A stretch of 64,000 nt of DNA from Eudorina sp. 2006-703-Eu-15 (GCA_003117195.1 BDSI01000245.1:1-64000); one strand, 5' to 3'. Positions 24,207-31,842 are shown, counted from the first letter of the stretch. A program made the numbers and translations. Notes: generated by a model not told the origin, from the letters alone.

Positions 24207-27200
24207 TACATGTACTGCAGATACTGTAGATACGGCATGTGGGCGAGAAGGGACGGAAGGGCGCGGAACATCAGTTGTTAACGCACATGCGTGGAACAAA
24301 CGAATCTGCGTTCGTTGGCGTGTCGGCACAGCGTTAGTTACGTCGACTGGTCAACCAGCGGCGCAGACCACCATTTTGATTATTATTGTTAAGCCGGTCA
24401 CACAAGCAGGGGGCTTTGAGCCGTCGGTTCTATCGGTTCACAACATCAAGAATACCTTCACCAGCAGCAGGGCCAGCAGCAGGACATACAGGCAGCAACA
24501 ACACGGCAGGATGCGAGGCGAGCCATCCGTAGCTTGCTTGCGCGCACGGCTCCATCCAGCCGACATATATATATACGTACCATATACGTACCATATATAT
24601 ATATATATATATACATAAACGTACCTAGACCGAGGCAGGACACCAAGTAAAACTATCCATGGATAGTATACGAGTTAAGAAAAATCGGATGCATTTGTGG
24701 ATGGGATTTAATATTGCAGCCGCCGACATGCATGTATGTACACGGCCCCACATACGTACATGTGTGTGCGCGCGTGCCCAATCATACAGCTTAGCCTACC
24801 TGATATGATTGGGATGCCAAACACCTGAAACTCCGGAATGTTCAGAACCCAAGGACATGCATCCGAGTTGCTGGCTGGTGTAGGGTTTAAATTCTGAAGG
24901 GAGACCCAGAGGCCTGCGACGGGAGTGTCCAGGTTGATCTCAATGACTGCGCCCTGTGTTGCTACCTGCTTCCAAACAAGGGTGTTCCGTGCCACACTGT
25001 TCTTGTCTGCTGATGAGATCGCATTCATGCCCACTCGGACTTCTGCGTTCTGAAGGCGATTTTCCCATCCCGGGCGGTTGAGAATAACAATTCGCTGGAT
25101 CATGGAGGGCTGGGACAGCTGGAAACCGATGTACGGTGTATAATCATATTCCGGTCCAGAGCTGACTGATCCCGGATATGCTGAGTGGAACATCGTCTGG
25201 TTATTGCCGTCTGCTGCATTTGAAGCGTTGTAAGCGCTGCTGTCCTTTGCAACAGAAGAAGCGACGGCCTGCTTGGAAGTGAGGACCAGATTGACCCCTG
25301 CACGTACACACCACTAACATTTAAACATATGGCCCTAAAACCCTTAAACCCTGTGACGGAGATGACCATACATTGTGGGATCCCAAAAATAGCATTAATG
25401 ACATAATTCCACCGGATTGCAAGTAATATGGGGTGCACGGCAAGCAAGCATGTTGCTTGGGCGCAATCGATCACTGATGCTGCTTCAATACTATATACTG
25501 AAAATTCCTCGAGATCTACACAATCACGTAAACGTGTCATGCATCAGCATGCAAGCGCGGCAGAAGGCGATCTGCATGCCCACCGTCGGGCCGTTCGTGT
25601 CTTACGTGCCCCATGCCCCCAGCTAGGCCCGTTCTAACAGCAGCATACATGAACGAATGGTGAATTGGTGCGCGTGCTTAGTCGTCATCGTGCCGCACGG
25701 CCAACATTTACACCCTGGGTGCCAGGTACGTATTATTTATTATGTAACACATTTTACGCCACGCACAACCTATATCTTAATCAATGTTATTATCAATTTG
25801 ATCTACTTGATCCCATTTCATTTATCGCCGACATTCATGGCGAGGTTTTCTTGACCGATCGAAGGGACACATGACTTGTGACTGCAAGATAGACCGAGCA
25901 CGACCGAGGCAGGACTCTAAATAGCATTTATGGATATATGTAAGGGTAGAGAGAAAAACGGGCTGCATGCGTGGATGGGATCAATAATACAGCCGCCGAC
26001 ATGCACATGTGTACACCGGCCCACGTACACTACACACGCCCATGTACGCACATGAGTACATATGCGCGCGTGCCCAATCATACAGCTTAGCCTACCTGAT
26101 ATGATTGGGATGCCAAACACCTGAAACTCCGGGATGTTCAGAACCCAAGGACATGCATCCGAGTTGCTGGCTGGTGTAGGGTTTAAATTCTGAAGGGAGA
26201 CCCAGAGGCCTGCGACGGGAGTGTCCAGGTTGATCTCAATGACTGCGCCCTGTGTTGCTACCTGCTTCCAAACAAGGGTGTTCCGTGCCACACTGTTCTT
26301 GTCTGCTGATGAGATCGCATTCATGCCCACTCGGACTTCTGCGTTCTGAAGGCGATTTTCCCATCCCGGGCGGTTGAAAATAACAATTCTCTGGATCATG
26401 GAGAGCTGGGACAGTTGGAAACCGATGTACGGTGTATAATCATATTCCGGTCCAGAGCTGACTGATCCCGGATATGCTGAGTGGAACATCGTCTGGTTAT
26501 TGCCGTCTGCTGCATTTGAAGCGTTGTAAGCACTGCTGTCCTTTGCAACAGAAGAAGCGACGGCCTGCTTGGAAGCGCGGACCAGATTGACTCCTGCACG
26601 TACACACCACAAAAATTACAAGAATAATGTCACACATCAGACGATGCACCAGACATTATTACACGGAAGCAAGGTTATTGTATATACAGCGAAGGCAATT
26701 GTTATCGTTGTCGTCGTTTGGTGTCGTTCGGTATCGTGCGTACCTGAAACATTTGCTCTTTAAGCAGATCATTACTTTGGGCTGCGGCTGTATATGACTG
26801 GTCTAAGCTTGGGAGTGTCCACCGAATTTGCCCATTCCCTAAGGCTATGGTTTAGGGAATGGCCAAATCGATCCGGGTCGGGACAAAATGCTTGGACAGC
26901 CGGGATCTTCAGTCGGGTCCGAGTCCGCCCCCGGTGTAAGTGGCCTTGAGTCACGGTTAAGGGATAGCCCGAGATGTGCGCGTCAAGAGGGTCGGGCTAA
27001 TGGTTCCGGCCACACGGTTTCGGGGGCCTGGTAACACGGACAGGGGCCATCGGCGGATACCTGCGTGAACAAAATACGGGTGACCAATGTCGACTCCCAA
27101 CCCTTACATCGGCGGTCCCCTTAACACACGCTTGGGCTTAGAGGTCCAGCAGTAAAGTTTTCTTTCTTTCTGAGCTTGGGGTTATCGTTGGTAGATTCTG

Positions 27201-28501
27201 GCTTCCTTGGTTTAGCTGCTCTAATTAATTTTTAAATAACCTAGTAAATACTTTGGTTGCTCTATCTTTTTTAAATCTTGTGCTTCCTCAAGGTGCATAC
27301 ATACTTTAATTTGGACTGTCCTGCCATACTGACAGGAGGGTAGGAGCGGTAGGAGTTACGGTCGTGCATGCCAATTTTTAAGTGGGGGAGGGGCGCAATG
27401 TACTTTGTTGCCAATGTTTAGGGCCTGCGGGAGCAATTTAACTTGCGCAGGCGGCCCCCGCCCAGAAATGCTCCATGGCCCCCGCTCCGCGCAATTTACA
27501 GTCCAAAAATTGGCCGCCCGCCGGGCAATTTGACGACGGCGCGCTTTCCCATTTAGTCATGAATCCTAGCCGCCGAGCGATCTTATTTACCTAGATAGAG
27601 CATGGTATTAATATCATTCAAATATTATTAGTAACTTTTCTCTCACTACAACACTATCACTATCGCACTCATTATCAATCCGTCAATACTTGCACATACA
27701 CCTGATTGGGGTTGGACATGAATACGTCATGTACGCGAGCGCCGACTGTCCGTCGGTCGGGCAGCGTGAAATGGACATGCATGGCAGTGCCATTATCCCA
27801 TGCATCGGCTAAATTAGCCAACGAAACTGCACTAAGCAAAGTAGACAAACGGCGGTGCGTGGATGGATGAATATTAGCCCCTCGTACCGATGCCGGCTAG
27901 CTACCTTGTAGGTAATTTGTTGTAGTGTCCAATCGATCGATGCGCACGTAGCCATTATTACAATAACCCTATGGATCTATCTTGCTCGACTGCATGCCGG
28001 CATACGCAATCCATGTACGTACACACAGTACACACATACATCCACATATACATACACGCATACATATATAGACATGTTATGCACACCACGCACCAAGGCT
28101 TAGGGGTCTCGGCGAAGGGGGTGGAGACAGTGACGTCAGCAGCTGAGGCGGCGGGGATGAAGATTGAGGTGGCGGCGGGCGCTTGAGTGGTGGAGACCGA
28201 GGGGGTGGAGACGATCTCACGGACGGAGGTGACATTGGGAATGGCAGCGGCGGTGGGCGCTTGAGTGGTGGAGACCTGGGCGGTGAAGACGTCTTCGTTG
28301 GTGGAGATTGGGATGAAGGCGACGGCGGTGGGCGCTTGGCAGGTGGTGGCAGGGACGTTTGGAGCTGCGGCGGCGGCGGCTGCACCGCTTGAAGGCTGCG
28401 CTTGTGGCGCCGAATGTCGTCGTCAGCGTCGTTGGCGTCGATAGTGGAGCTGATGACAAAGGCGTCTTGCTGACGATGACGGTTGCTATCCTCGTCAATG
28501 C
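5298..28501 (-). CDS. Large modular extracellular protein: F5/8C, PAN, LysM-like, GCC2-like and Vps62 domains
   Basis: Twenty-five minus-strand exons, described separately, chain in compatible phase to one stop codon at 5298-5300. Together they encode about 2,335 residues, N-terminus incomplete. Order from the 5' side: Pro-rich spacer; three F5/8C domains; Pro-rich spacer plus PAN-like domain; two F5/8C domains; LysM-like module; two beta-prism-like modules; short SPSPP linker; Cys-rich repeat plus Vps62 beta domain, twice; PAN-like domain; Vps62 core. The domain families and Cys content suggest a secreted or cell-surface carbohydrate-binding protein, perhaps of the extracellular matrix. That is inference: the start exon and signal peptide were not found. 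It could instead be two genes, but no internal stop exon or alternative 3' end was seen. A possible further 5' exon lies at 29266-29387. Confidence 0.7.
6561..6603. repeat. (CAG)n/(CTG)n trinucleotide repeat in an intron
   Basis: About 14 CAG units with one CAA interruption. On the coding (minus) strand this is a CTG run immediately upstream of the phase-1 acceptor at 6533-6534, so it acts as the polypyrimidine-side intron sequence. Read as protein it would give a poly-Cys stretch, which is rejected. Confidence 0.9.
6960..7208 (-). CDS. Mosaic gene exon: PAN/Apple-like domain 2
   Basis: A 249-nt exon, phase 1 to 1, with acceptor TTCTGCAG and donor GTAAGT. The encoded 83 residues contain SCQSFDGFLAVADREHAGDD, then DFCRRDATCAGFNSNGW and LCLYIK. 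This cysteine spacing, with the C-x-G/A-F-N-x-x-G-x-x-K core, matches PAN-like modules frequent in algal surface proteins and is shared with the PAN-like exon at 21349-21651. It ends in a short Pro/Ser segment before the Vps62 core. Confidence 0.75.
7563..7745 (-). CDS. Mosaic gene exon: Vps62 beta domain, copy 2, part E
   Basis: A 183-nt exon, phase 1 to 1. It encodes GASLDATVWRVASSDGVSF and about 40 further residues. With the preceding exon it completes the family motif I-W-x-D-x-G-S-G-A-x-x-D-x-x-x-W-R. It is paralogous to the exon at 11702-11878. Confidence 0.75.
7900..8356 (-). mobile_element. Second copy of the TIR element, inverted, inside an intron
   Basis: Blocks here are the reverse complement of the element at 1544-2040 (for example GGGGTTTTGGCCCGTAAAT and the segment around GGCCTGTCGCC). 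The intact end AAGATAGTAACACTG lies directly beside the splice donor of the exon at 8368-8437; the other end is degraded. Confidence 0.65.
8368..8437 (-). CDS. Mosaic gene exon: Vps62 beta domain, copy 2, part D
   Basis: A 70-nt exon, phase 0 to 1, encoding VTVRRDLAVPANSVEYIWKD plus EGS. It matches the Vps62 segment with R-x-D-L followed by I-W-x-D-x-G-S. Its donor is GTCAGTG, where CAGTG is also the terminal sequence of the adjacent transposable element. Too short for an open-frame scan, it was found by demanding a phase 0-to-1 exon between its neighbours and by similarity to 12460-12541. Confidence 0.7.
8673..8775 (-). CDS. Mosaic gene exon: Vps62 beta domain, copy 2, part C
   Basis: A 103-nt exon, phase 2 to 0. 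Joined to the previous exon it gives PPPGYVALGCVFRRTG, the most recognisable Vps62/DUF946 block (P-x-G-Y-V-A-L-G-C-V). A Pro-rich stretch follows before the end in SVEGL. It is paralogous to 12864-12936 and 30 nt longer. Confidence 0.8.
9228..9401 (-). CDS. Mosaic gene exon: Vps62 beta domain, copy 2, part B
   Basis: A 174-nt exon, phase 2 to 2, with acceptor TCTGCAG and donor GTACGT. It encodes NGTTAYMFAARNLGRSNPPV and continues to GLWCPVPPPG, which leads into the GYVALG block of the next exon. It is paralogous to 13274-13417, starting with the same N-G-T. Confidence 0.75.
9779..9959 (-). CDS. Mosaic gene exon: Vps62 beta domain, copy 2, part A
   Basis: A 181-nt exon, phase 1 to 2. It encodes ELLAFDVSSNPGPYF, DLGSGAREDVRFFKP and GLWFGQTAI. 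The G-S-G-A-x-x-D-x-x-x-F-(R/K)-P pattern is the first repeat of the Vps62 beta domain. It is paralogous to 13930-14116. Confidence 0.75.
10140..11115. other. AT-rich intronic stretch, probably an inserted element
   Basis: This is the longest intron part between the Cys-rich exon (11217-11369) and part A of copy 2. Its composition differs from its surroundings, and TCTATAGAC-type motifs cluster near both ends (around 10246-10275 and 10999-11113). One 109-codon minus-strand open frame (10677-11006) shows no recognisable domain. The corresponding intron of module copy 1 (14117-14385) is only about 270 nt, which supports a later insertion. Confidence 0.45.
11217..11369 (-). CDS. Mosaic gene exon: Cys-rich GCC2/ephrin-receptor-like repeat 2
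   Basis: A 153-nt exon, phase 1 to 1. It encodes CPVGTAFSLDTLACATCPAG followed by CAPCARGTAPNADRSAC. The C-P-x-G-x-x-x-x-C-x-x-C-x-x-G spacing is that of the GCC2/GCC3 (ephrin-receptor-like, TNFR-like) extracellular Cys repeat. It is paralogous to 14386-14541. Confidence 0.75.
11702..11878 (-). CDS. Mosaic gene exon: Vps62 beta domain, copy 1, part E
   Basis: A 177-nt exon, phase 1 to 1, encoding GASLDGTLWRLTDSLNGFS and a helical-looking tail. With the previous exon it completes I-W-S-D-S-G-T-G-A-S-L-D-G-T-L-W-R. It is paralogous to 7563-7745 (GASLD in both). Confidence 0.75.
12460..12541 (-). CDS. Mosaic gene exon: Vps62 beta domain, copy 1, part D
   Basis: An 82-nt exon, phase 0 to 1, with donor GTAAGA. 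It encodes MTIREDLTVARSGSAS and VRIWSDSGT. The R-x-D-L and I-W-x-D-x-G-(S/T) motifs match the exon at 8368-8437 and the family. Confidence 0.75.
12864..12936 (-). CDS. Mosaic gene exon: Vps62 beta domain, copy 1, part C
   Basis: A 73-nt exon, phase 2 to 0, encoding YVAMGCVFRRSDTVGPQP and ending in NEVERL. Joined to the preceding exon it gives CPTPYDGYVAMGCVF, the diagnostic Vps62/DUF946 block. Confidence 0.8.
13274..13417 (-). CDS. Mosaic gene exon: Vps62 beta domain, copy 1, part B
   Basis: A 144-nt exon, phase 2 to 2. It encodes NGTPALLFATNSFLGGG and ends in GIWCPTPYDG. The W-C-P-x-P pattern just before the exon junction is shared with copy 2. Confidence 0.75.
13930..14116 (-). CDS. Mosaic gene exon: Vps62 beta domain, copy 1, part A
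   Basis: A 187-nt exon, phase 1 to 2. It encodes ELVAFDVSANPGPYF, DSGSGANDDLRAFRP and GYWFGQTGIE. The pattern D-S-G-S-G-A-x-x-D-x-x-x-F-R-P followed by G-Y-W matches the first beta repeat of Vps62 proteins. Confidence 0.8.
14386..14541 (-). CDS. Mosaic gene exon: Cys-rich GCC2/ephrin-receptor-like repeat 1
   Basis: A 156-nt exon, phase 1 to 1. It encodes CPADQFFNLATGACNTCKRG and CGPCPFGHWPDATNTAC, with the same Cys spacing as 11217-11369. It opens the first Cys-rich plus Vps62-beta module. Confidence 0.75.
14920..15055 (-). other. Possible additional exon, unresolved
   Basis: The minus strand encodes an open segment (SMYYIHGWIGIRQSAESRF, then YQGFDVG) between AG acceptors near 15027 and 15052 and a GTAACA donor near 14931. 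The open frame would need phase 2 on its 5' side, but the neighbouring exon ends in phase 1. It cannot be placed without another exon, so it may be non-coding. Confidence 0.2.
15515..15565 (-). CDS. Mosaic gene exon: short Ser/Pro linker
   Basis: A 51-nt exon, phase 1 to 1, with a strong acceptor (TTTTGTTTTCAG) and donor GTACGT. It encodes VYFAAVPQLSSPSPPT, a short SPSPP-type spacer like the Pro-rich linkers elsewhere in the gene. It is supported by splice signals and phase only. Confidence 0.5.
15782..15860. repeat. AT-rich (ACGGATATATA)-type simple repeat
   Basis: Several units of (A)ACGGATATATAT with varying TA runs lie within an intron of the mosaic gene. Confidence 0.7.
16042..16224 (-). 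CDS. Mosaic gene exon: beta-prism-like module, second part
   Basis: A 183-nt exon, phase 1 to 1. It encodes FSCPDGMVVTGISGGGV and VLMNLQLYCQ. The C-x-x-G-x-V-V-T-G-I pattern with a later hydrophobic strand ending in C recalls jacalin-type beta-prism repeats. It probably pairs with 16887-17141. The family call is tentative. Confidence 0.55.
16887..17141 (-). CDS. Mosaic gene exon: beta-prism-like module, first part
   Basis: A 255-nt exon, phase 1 to 1. It encodes DTVGVWSPALGAYGLSENRW, CNAGSYVVIISVESGYNNW and IAAVTITCSDGAAY. The repeated strand pattern resembles jacalin-like lectin folds, but no diagnostic sugar-binding motif could be confirmed by eye. Confidence 0.6.
17783..17947 (-). CDS. 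Mosaic gene exon: LysM-like module
   Basis: A 165-nt exon, phase 1 to 1. It encodes CLKFTFRDGNSLINIANDKK and VSVAQVMWDN, ending LNLGCKG. The G-x-S-L-x-x-I-A, V-S, N spacing resembles a LysM peptidoglycan/chitin-binding repeat. A hydrophobic stretch with an ATG lies just upstream (to about 18035) but belongs to the intron, because the acceptor CCCCTGCAG restores phase 1. Confidence 0.5.
18372..18860 (-). CDS. Mosaic gene exon: F5/8 type C domain 5
   Basis: A 489-nt exon, phase 1 to 1, holding a whole domain. It starts VNLVLTSKQTVASS and includes ADGNNQTMFHSAYPG, PYIGFQLSQ, a segment with RIVILNRPG, RLQNAEVRVG and PEFQVFG. This is the galactose-binding-like (discoidin, F-type-lectin) fold pattern N-L, A-x-D-G, hydrophobic-D/Q-L, I-V-I-x-N-R. 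It is closest to domain 3: both have the VCNS segment and end in FPAFP. Confidence 0.85.
19958..20461 (-). CDS. Mosaic gene exon: F5/8 type C domain 4
   Basis: A 504-nt exon, phase 1 to 1, starting VNLVRASKQVVASS. It carries NASNAADGNNQTMFHSAYPG and RIVILNRPGWENRLQNAEV. The five-residue insertion YNASN and the PTPASSSDG variant group it with domains 1 and 2, separate from 3 and 5. Confidence 0.85.
21349..21651 (-). CDS. Mosaic gene exon: Pro-rich spacer plus PAN/Apple-like domain 1
   Basis: A 303-nt exon, phase 1 to 1. It begins with a spacer of PPSPP-type repeats (about 35 residues, likely hydroxyproline-glycosylated as in volvocine matrix proteins). Then comes CQQLPGYSSLPDVDHSGDD, ACNDNPKCLAFNEYGLIK and CLYVK. 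Cys spacing and the CLAFNEYG core match the PAN-like exon at 6960-7208. Confidence 0.75.
21812..22210 (-). mobile_element. Fragment of a retroelement 3' end with (CATT)n tail
   Basis: On the minus strand a segment reading TGATCCCTTTCGGGTCCGCT is followed by repeated CATT units. The plus strand at about 44740-44812 carries the near-identical TGATCCCTTTGGGGTCCGCT also followed by CATT units. A shared 3' end with a microsatellite tail is typical of non-LTR elements. How far it extends to the right is uncertain. Confidence 0.5.
22636..23286. repeat. (CACACG)n hexanucleotide microsatellite, about 650 bp
   Basis: Roughly 108 tandem units of CACACG with two small interruptions (near 22848 and 22933). 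It lies in the intron downstream of F5/8C domain 3, beginning about 30 nt after its donor. Open frames through it on both strands are repeat artefacts. Confidence 0.98.
23319..23804 (-). CDS. Mosaic gene exon: F5/8 type C domain 3
   Basis: A 486-nt exon, phase 1 to 1, starting VNLVLTSKQAVASS, with ADGNNQTGFHSAYPG, RIVILNRPG and ending NIPEFQVFGFPAFP. It is the closest relative of domain 5. The read-through frame into the hexanucleotide repeat begins after the donor at 23317-23318. Confidence 0.85.
24168..24202. repeat. (TA)n dinucleotide repeat
   Basis: About 16 uninterrupted TA units in the intron between F5/8C domains 2 and 3. A second AT run lies at about 24593-24613. Confidence 0.9.
24800..25297 (-). 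CDS. Mosaic gene exon: F5/8 type C domain 2
   Basis: A 498-nt exon, phase 1 to 1, beginning VNLVLTSKQAVASS. It contains NASNAADGNNQ, RIVILNRPGWENRLQNAEV and PTPASNSDA. It is nearly identical to domain 1 over most of its length. Confidence 0.85.
26096..26593 (-). CDS. Mosaic gene exon: F5/8 type C domain 1
   Basis: A 498-nt exon, phase 1 to 1, beginning VNLVRASKQAVASS, with NASNAADGNNQ, RIVIFNRPGWENRLQNAEV and PTPASNSDA. The flanking intron sequence is also shared with domain 4 on its 5' side, so duplication included introns. Confidence 0.85.
26814..27172 (+). mobile_element. Short insertion with 8-bp target-site duplication
   Basis: About 359 bp ending in a TTTCTTTCTTTC tail and flanked by the direct repeat AGCTTGGG (26806-26813 and 27173-27180). 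The paralogous intron copy near 20660-20690 lacks it: sequence matching the two flanks (CTAAGCTT, then GTTGGTAGGTTCTGG) is continuous there. It is therefore an insertion after the duplication. No coding capacity; a SINE-like element is the simplest reading. Confidence 0.75.
28094..28501 (-). CDS. Mosaic gene exon: acidic segment and Pro-rich spacer
   Basis: A 408-nt exon, phase 1 to 1 (acceptor after ATTGAAG, donor GTGCGT). It encodes a short acidic and basic segment (IDEDSNRHRQQD) followed by about 90 residues of PPSPP, SPPP and PPLKRPPP repeats. The frame is open further upstream, so the acceptor is the least certain part. It is the most 5' exon placed with fair support. Confidence 0.55.
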
Positions 28502-28749
28502 CTTCAATGTCGTCCGTCCAAGCGATCCATAAGACATGCATCATATCACACCGCGAGCGCGTGAACGAGCCATACGGATGCACGCACAACGAAGGGCGAA
28601 TACCGAGGTGAGGAATGCACCGCGCGCGCGGAGGGTACGTTGGGCAGATGGAGAACGAATGAAGCACCATGCAAGCAACAGGGAACGAACTTTTTAAGCA
28701 AGCAAGCAAGGCCTAGCCACCTACCTAGCAAGGCCAACCTATCTTCCTT

Positions 28750-29265
28750 TCCTAACCGATCATGAATTCAAGGCGGTAGATCAATCATTGGCGGGGTCAC
28801 CAGCCACGCACTCGTCAATGCAAGTATATATCTATGTAAATGTGATGCGAGCGACGGCGCTGTCATCATGCGTCGCTGTTTTTTTCCAATCCTTGAGGCT
28901 CACAGAGTTTCAACCCGCACTCGCTTTCTGCCGCCAGTGATTGCAGATACCAAGGCGAGACTACTGGTGCGGCGCGCAGCGAGAACCTCATGTATGCCCC
29001 GCGCGCGCCTCGGTCCGCCCTGCCCCCCATCGCGCGCCCACGGACACATACAAACCAACTAACGGAGGTGTGCGCGTGAAAATGTTTGGACGGATGGATT
29101 CGTACGCAGTCCAAGTAGAGGTACGAGCGAGTGTGTGTATGTTTGCACTAGAGCGCGGACGTGCGTGCGTGTGCACGTACATACATACCGTACATCGTTT
29201 GATACATACACATCCACGCACACACACATACGCATATTCACACACATTCACATACACATACATAC
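28750..29265. other. No exon recognised; 5' part of the mosaic gene or its upstream region
   Basis: Contains a (CACA/TACA)-rich stretch at about 29205-29266. Small open frames of both strands have no domain features. Confidence 0.35.
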
Positions 29266-29387
29266 CTGTCTGGGATTCTCCCCCCATCAGGAAGCGGTCA
29301 ACGAGCGCCGCCTCGTCTGTTGAAACAGAGTCGACAGCTGCGGCCCCCTCGACTACTTCATGGTTGCTGGCAGTGGTGGTGTGAGAC
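29266..29387 (-). other. Possible 5' exon of the mosaic gene
   Basis: The minus strand between acceptor GTGGCAGCAG and donor GTATGT is open and would enter the next exon in the correct phase (phase 2 to 1). It encodes TTTASNHEVVEGAAAVDSV and LVDRFLMGGESQT. No domain and no start codon with a signal peptide could be identified. Confidence 0.35.
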
Positions 29388-29389
29388 CT

Positions 29390-31719
29390 GCTGCCACGAG
29401 CGCGATCGGCTTAGTATTGATTTGCGTGCATGTTTCTCCGACAGACAGCCAGCAGGCTTGCCTCTATATACCTGCTGCCACTCATCAATGACGGATAATG
29501 AACGTAGTCAGCGGTGCGTGACACGCACCAACCACCACGCACGCACCCTAATCAAGCGACAGACAGACAGACATTATTTCAAGCGACGGAGGCATGTGAG
29601 CCATCCGTCGACCGCCGGCGGCGAAGGCAAACACACCACATAATATGCATTTCATGTATGATATCAGAGTAATTAGCTAGATAGGGTACGTAGCTAACGC
29701 ATGCTTGCCATTATCCGCCCAGTCGGGCACATGCATGTCGCCCGCTGCACGATCCATCCACAACCGAGCCTACGTGCCTACCGGCCCATACGGCCGCTCG
29801 CCGATTGCGCCACTTGGCCCCCAAGGAGGCCATTGCAGCCCACGACAAGAAGGATCGCGATGGATAATAATGGCCTCGCGAAACACGTTTGCCCTCGCTG
29901 GGCCATGAGAAGGGAGGCTGTGAAGGAAGGAAGCTGCTGCCTGCTGCGGCGCCTGCCTGCTGGAGACACGCATAGAGCAAGCAGTAGGCAGGTCAATCAC
30001 TTCCCCATGCATCATTGCAATCAGCGATCGAAACTCGCGGACGCGCACGGCCTAATCCACCGTGCGTCAGCCAGCAGCTGGAGAAACTGGATGTACGAAG
30101 TTATTAGTGGTTTAGCAGAGGCGTTTGATGGCTAAGTATATAGTCAGGCGAATCTTTTGAGGATGATATTATATTATTGCTTGATTGCGTTCTTTCCGAA
30201 ACAAAGTCACGGGTAACGAAACGCGCGCACGCTTTGACAGCGGCCAGCTACAGAGGGCTCCAGTAATTATCGTTTATGACTTGTAACAGGCCGTAAATGA
30301 TGGCTCGCGAGTTTCTCAAACATACACTGGAACAAACCCTCCCACACAATCATACACTGGAACAAACCCTCCCAATGCCTTCACGTACGGCGACGCGCGC
30401 GCGCGCACAGAACCTCTTACCTGACGACGTCTGTCACGTTCAGGTTGCAGTAAATTAAGTCCACCGCAAAAGAGACTCGTTCCGTATTAGTAGTGTCTTT
30501 GTATGCACGCTGGCAAGTGCCAGTGGAGCACACGGCGGGAAACACCTGGAGGCGGTGTTAGACTTTTATCAACTACGGGCTCCGAAGCCGCACCTTACGG
30601 AAACGTGCGAGTATGTAGCTGATTCTGTAACGGTTCAGCGGTTACAACTCGTCGCGTCCCGGCGCAGTTGCCGCGTGTGCCCGTTTAATTCATAGGCGCT
30701 ACGTGTCACGTTTTATGCAGATGAAATCGCTATAGTGACCCTGATGTGCGTAAGAATTGAATACAGGCTGTAATAATGTGGAAAAACTCTTGACAGAGCT
30801 GTGACAGTCTGACAGAGGTACATTGACGGTGGCTAGTTTGATACAAGTTCAATCAGCAAGAAGAGAGAATCCTTTTTTATTATTTGTGAGGATTTTCATG
30901 CCAAGTGCGGACATGGCAAAAGAATGACACGCTGGACGGCGGCGTTTGCTGTCAGCTGGCTTTAGGTCAATGTAAATTAATCCATAACATCGGTTCGTAA
31001 TACAAGTTACAAGATTTGTACTAAAAAATTAGTTTGTTGACTATACTTTGAATTTGTCAACTTCACCAATGTACTTTTCAGAGTGGTGACAAATCTTGGG
31101 CCATAGATGCGGCTTTTGCAAACGAGGGTTAAATTATTTGAAATCAATGCTTTCGATTGGACACTGCCTCCTGGGCGCCGAGTTATACCGGTAGTAGGGG
31201 GAGCTGCCTTACGTCTGTGTCTCTGGGTTGCTGGCATCCAGCATGGTCACCACTGTAGACGTCTCATTGATCGAATAAATCATGAGTGTTTGTGGCGCGT
31301 GTTGCGCTTTGGTCACAATCACCTGGAAAAGGCGGGCGAGTCATGGAGTCGACAGGACCACGATCAGGCGGATCAGGTCCCCACCTAGGTTTACAGGGGA
31401 TATGGGGAGGCCCAATATGATGCGGGCCACACCCTGCCTCCCCTCAGACCGGCAGCGTATTGAAACCGTTATTACGAGGTGAAACCGGTGTTACGTCATG
31501 ACATAATAAGATTCGTACCTAGGATGATTAATAAGAACTGTGACAATCTCCCCGACTTAGACCGAATGCCCTCAATCGGAGTATTATGAGGAGAAGAAGG
31601 GATAAAAGTAACAGGAAGTAACCGAGGCGATCCGAACCTGGACGTTTCGATACCATCGTTCGTTGTGGCATAACATTCGTACCTAGGATAATTGACTACC
31701 GCAACACCCGGGGTCCTGA
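29390..31719. other. No gene recognised
   Basis: No convincing exon chain. There is a small tandem duplication of CATACACTGGAACAAACCCTCCC near 30323-30375. This stretch should contain the promoter and first exon of the mosaic gene if it is complete, but neither could be pinned down. Confidence 0.45.
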
Positions 31720-31842
31720 GCGGGCGTTCCAACGGGCCCAGGTAGCTCGTGGGCGCCTCATCTCATCAACCCCGACGTTCCAAGGACTGCGCGCCTATCC
31801 TCCATCACCCGGGGGGAAGGGATAATGCAGCAATACCGACCA
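31720..31842 (-). repeat. Dispersed repeat family R1, copy 2 (inverted)
   Basis: The reverse complement carries GGTGATGGAGGATAGGCGCG, GGGTTGATGAGATGAGGCG and GGGCCCGTTGGAACGCCCG, matching 59694-59835 and 4133-4270. A 5-6 bp insertion (ACGTC) separates two blocks relative to the other copies. Confidence 0.75.
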
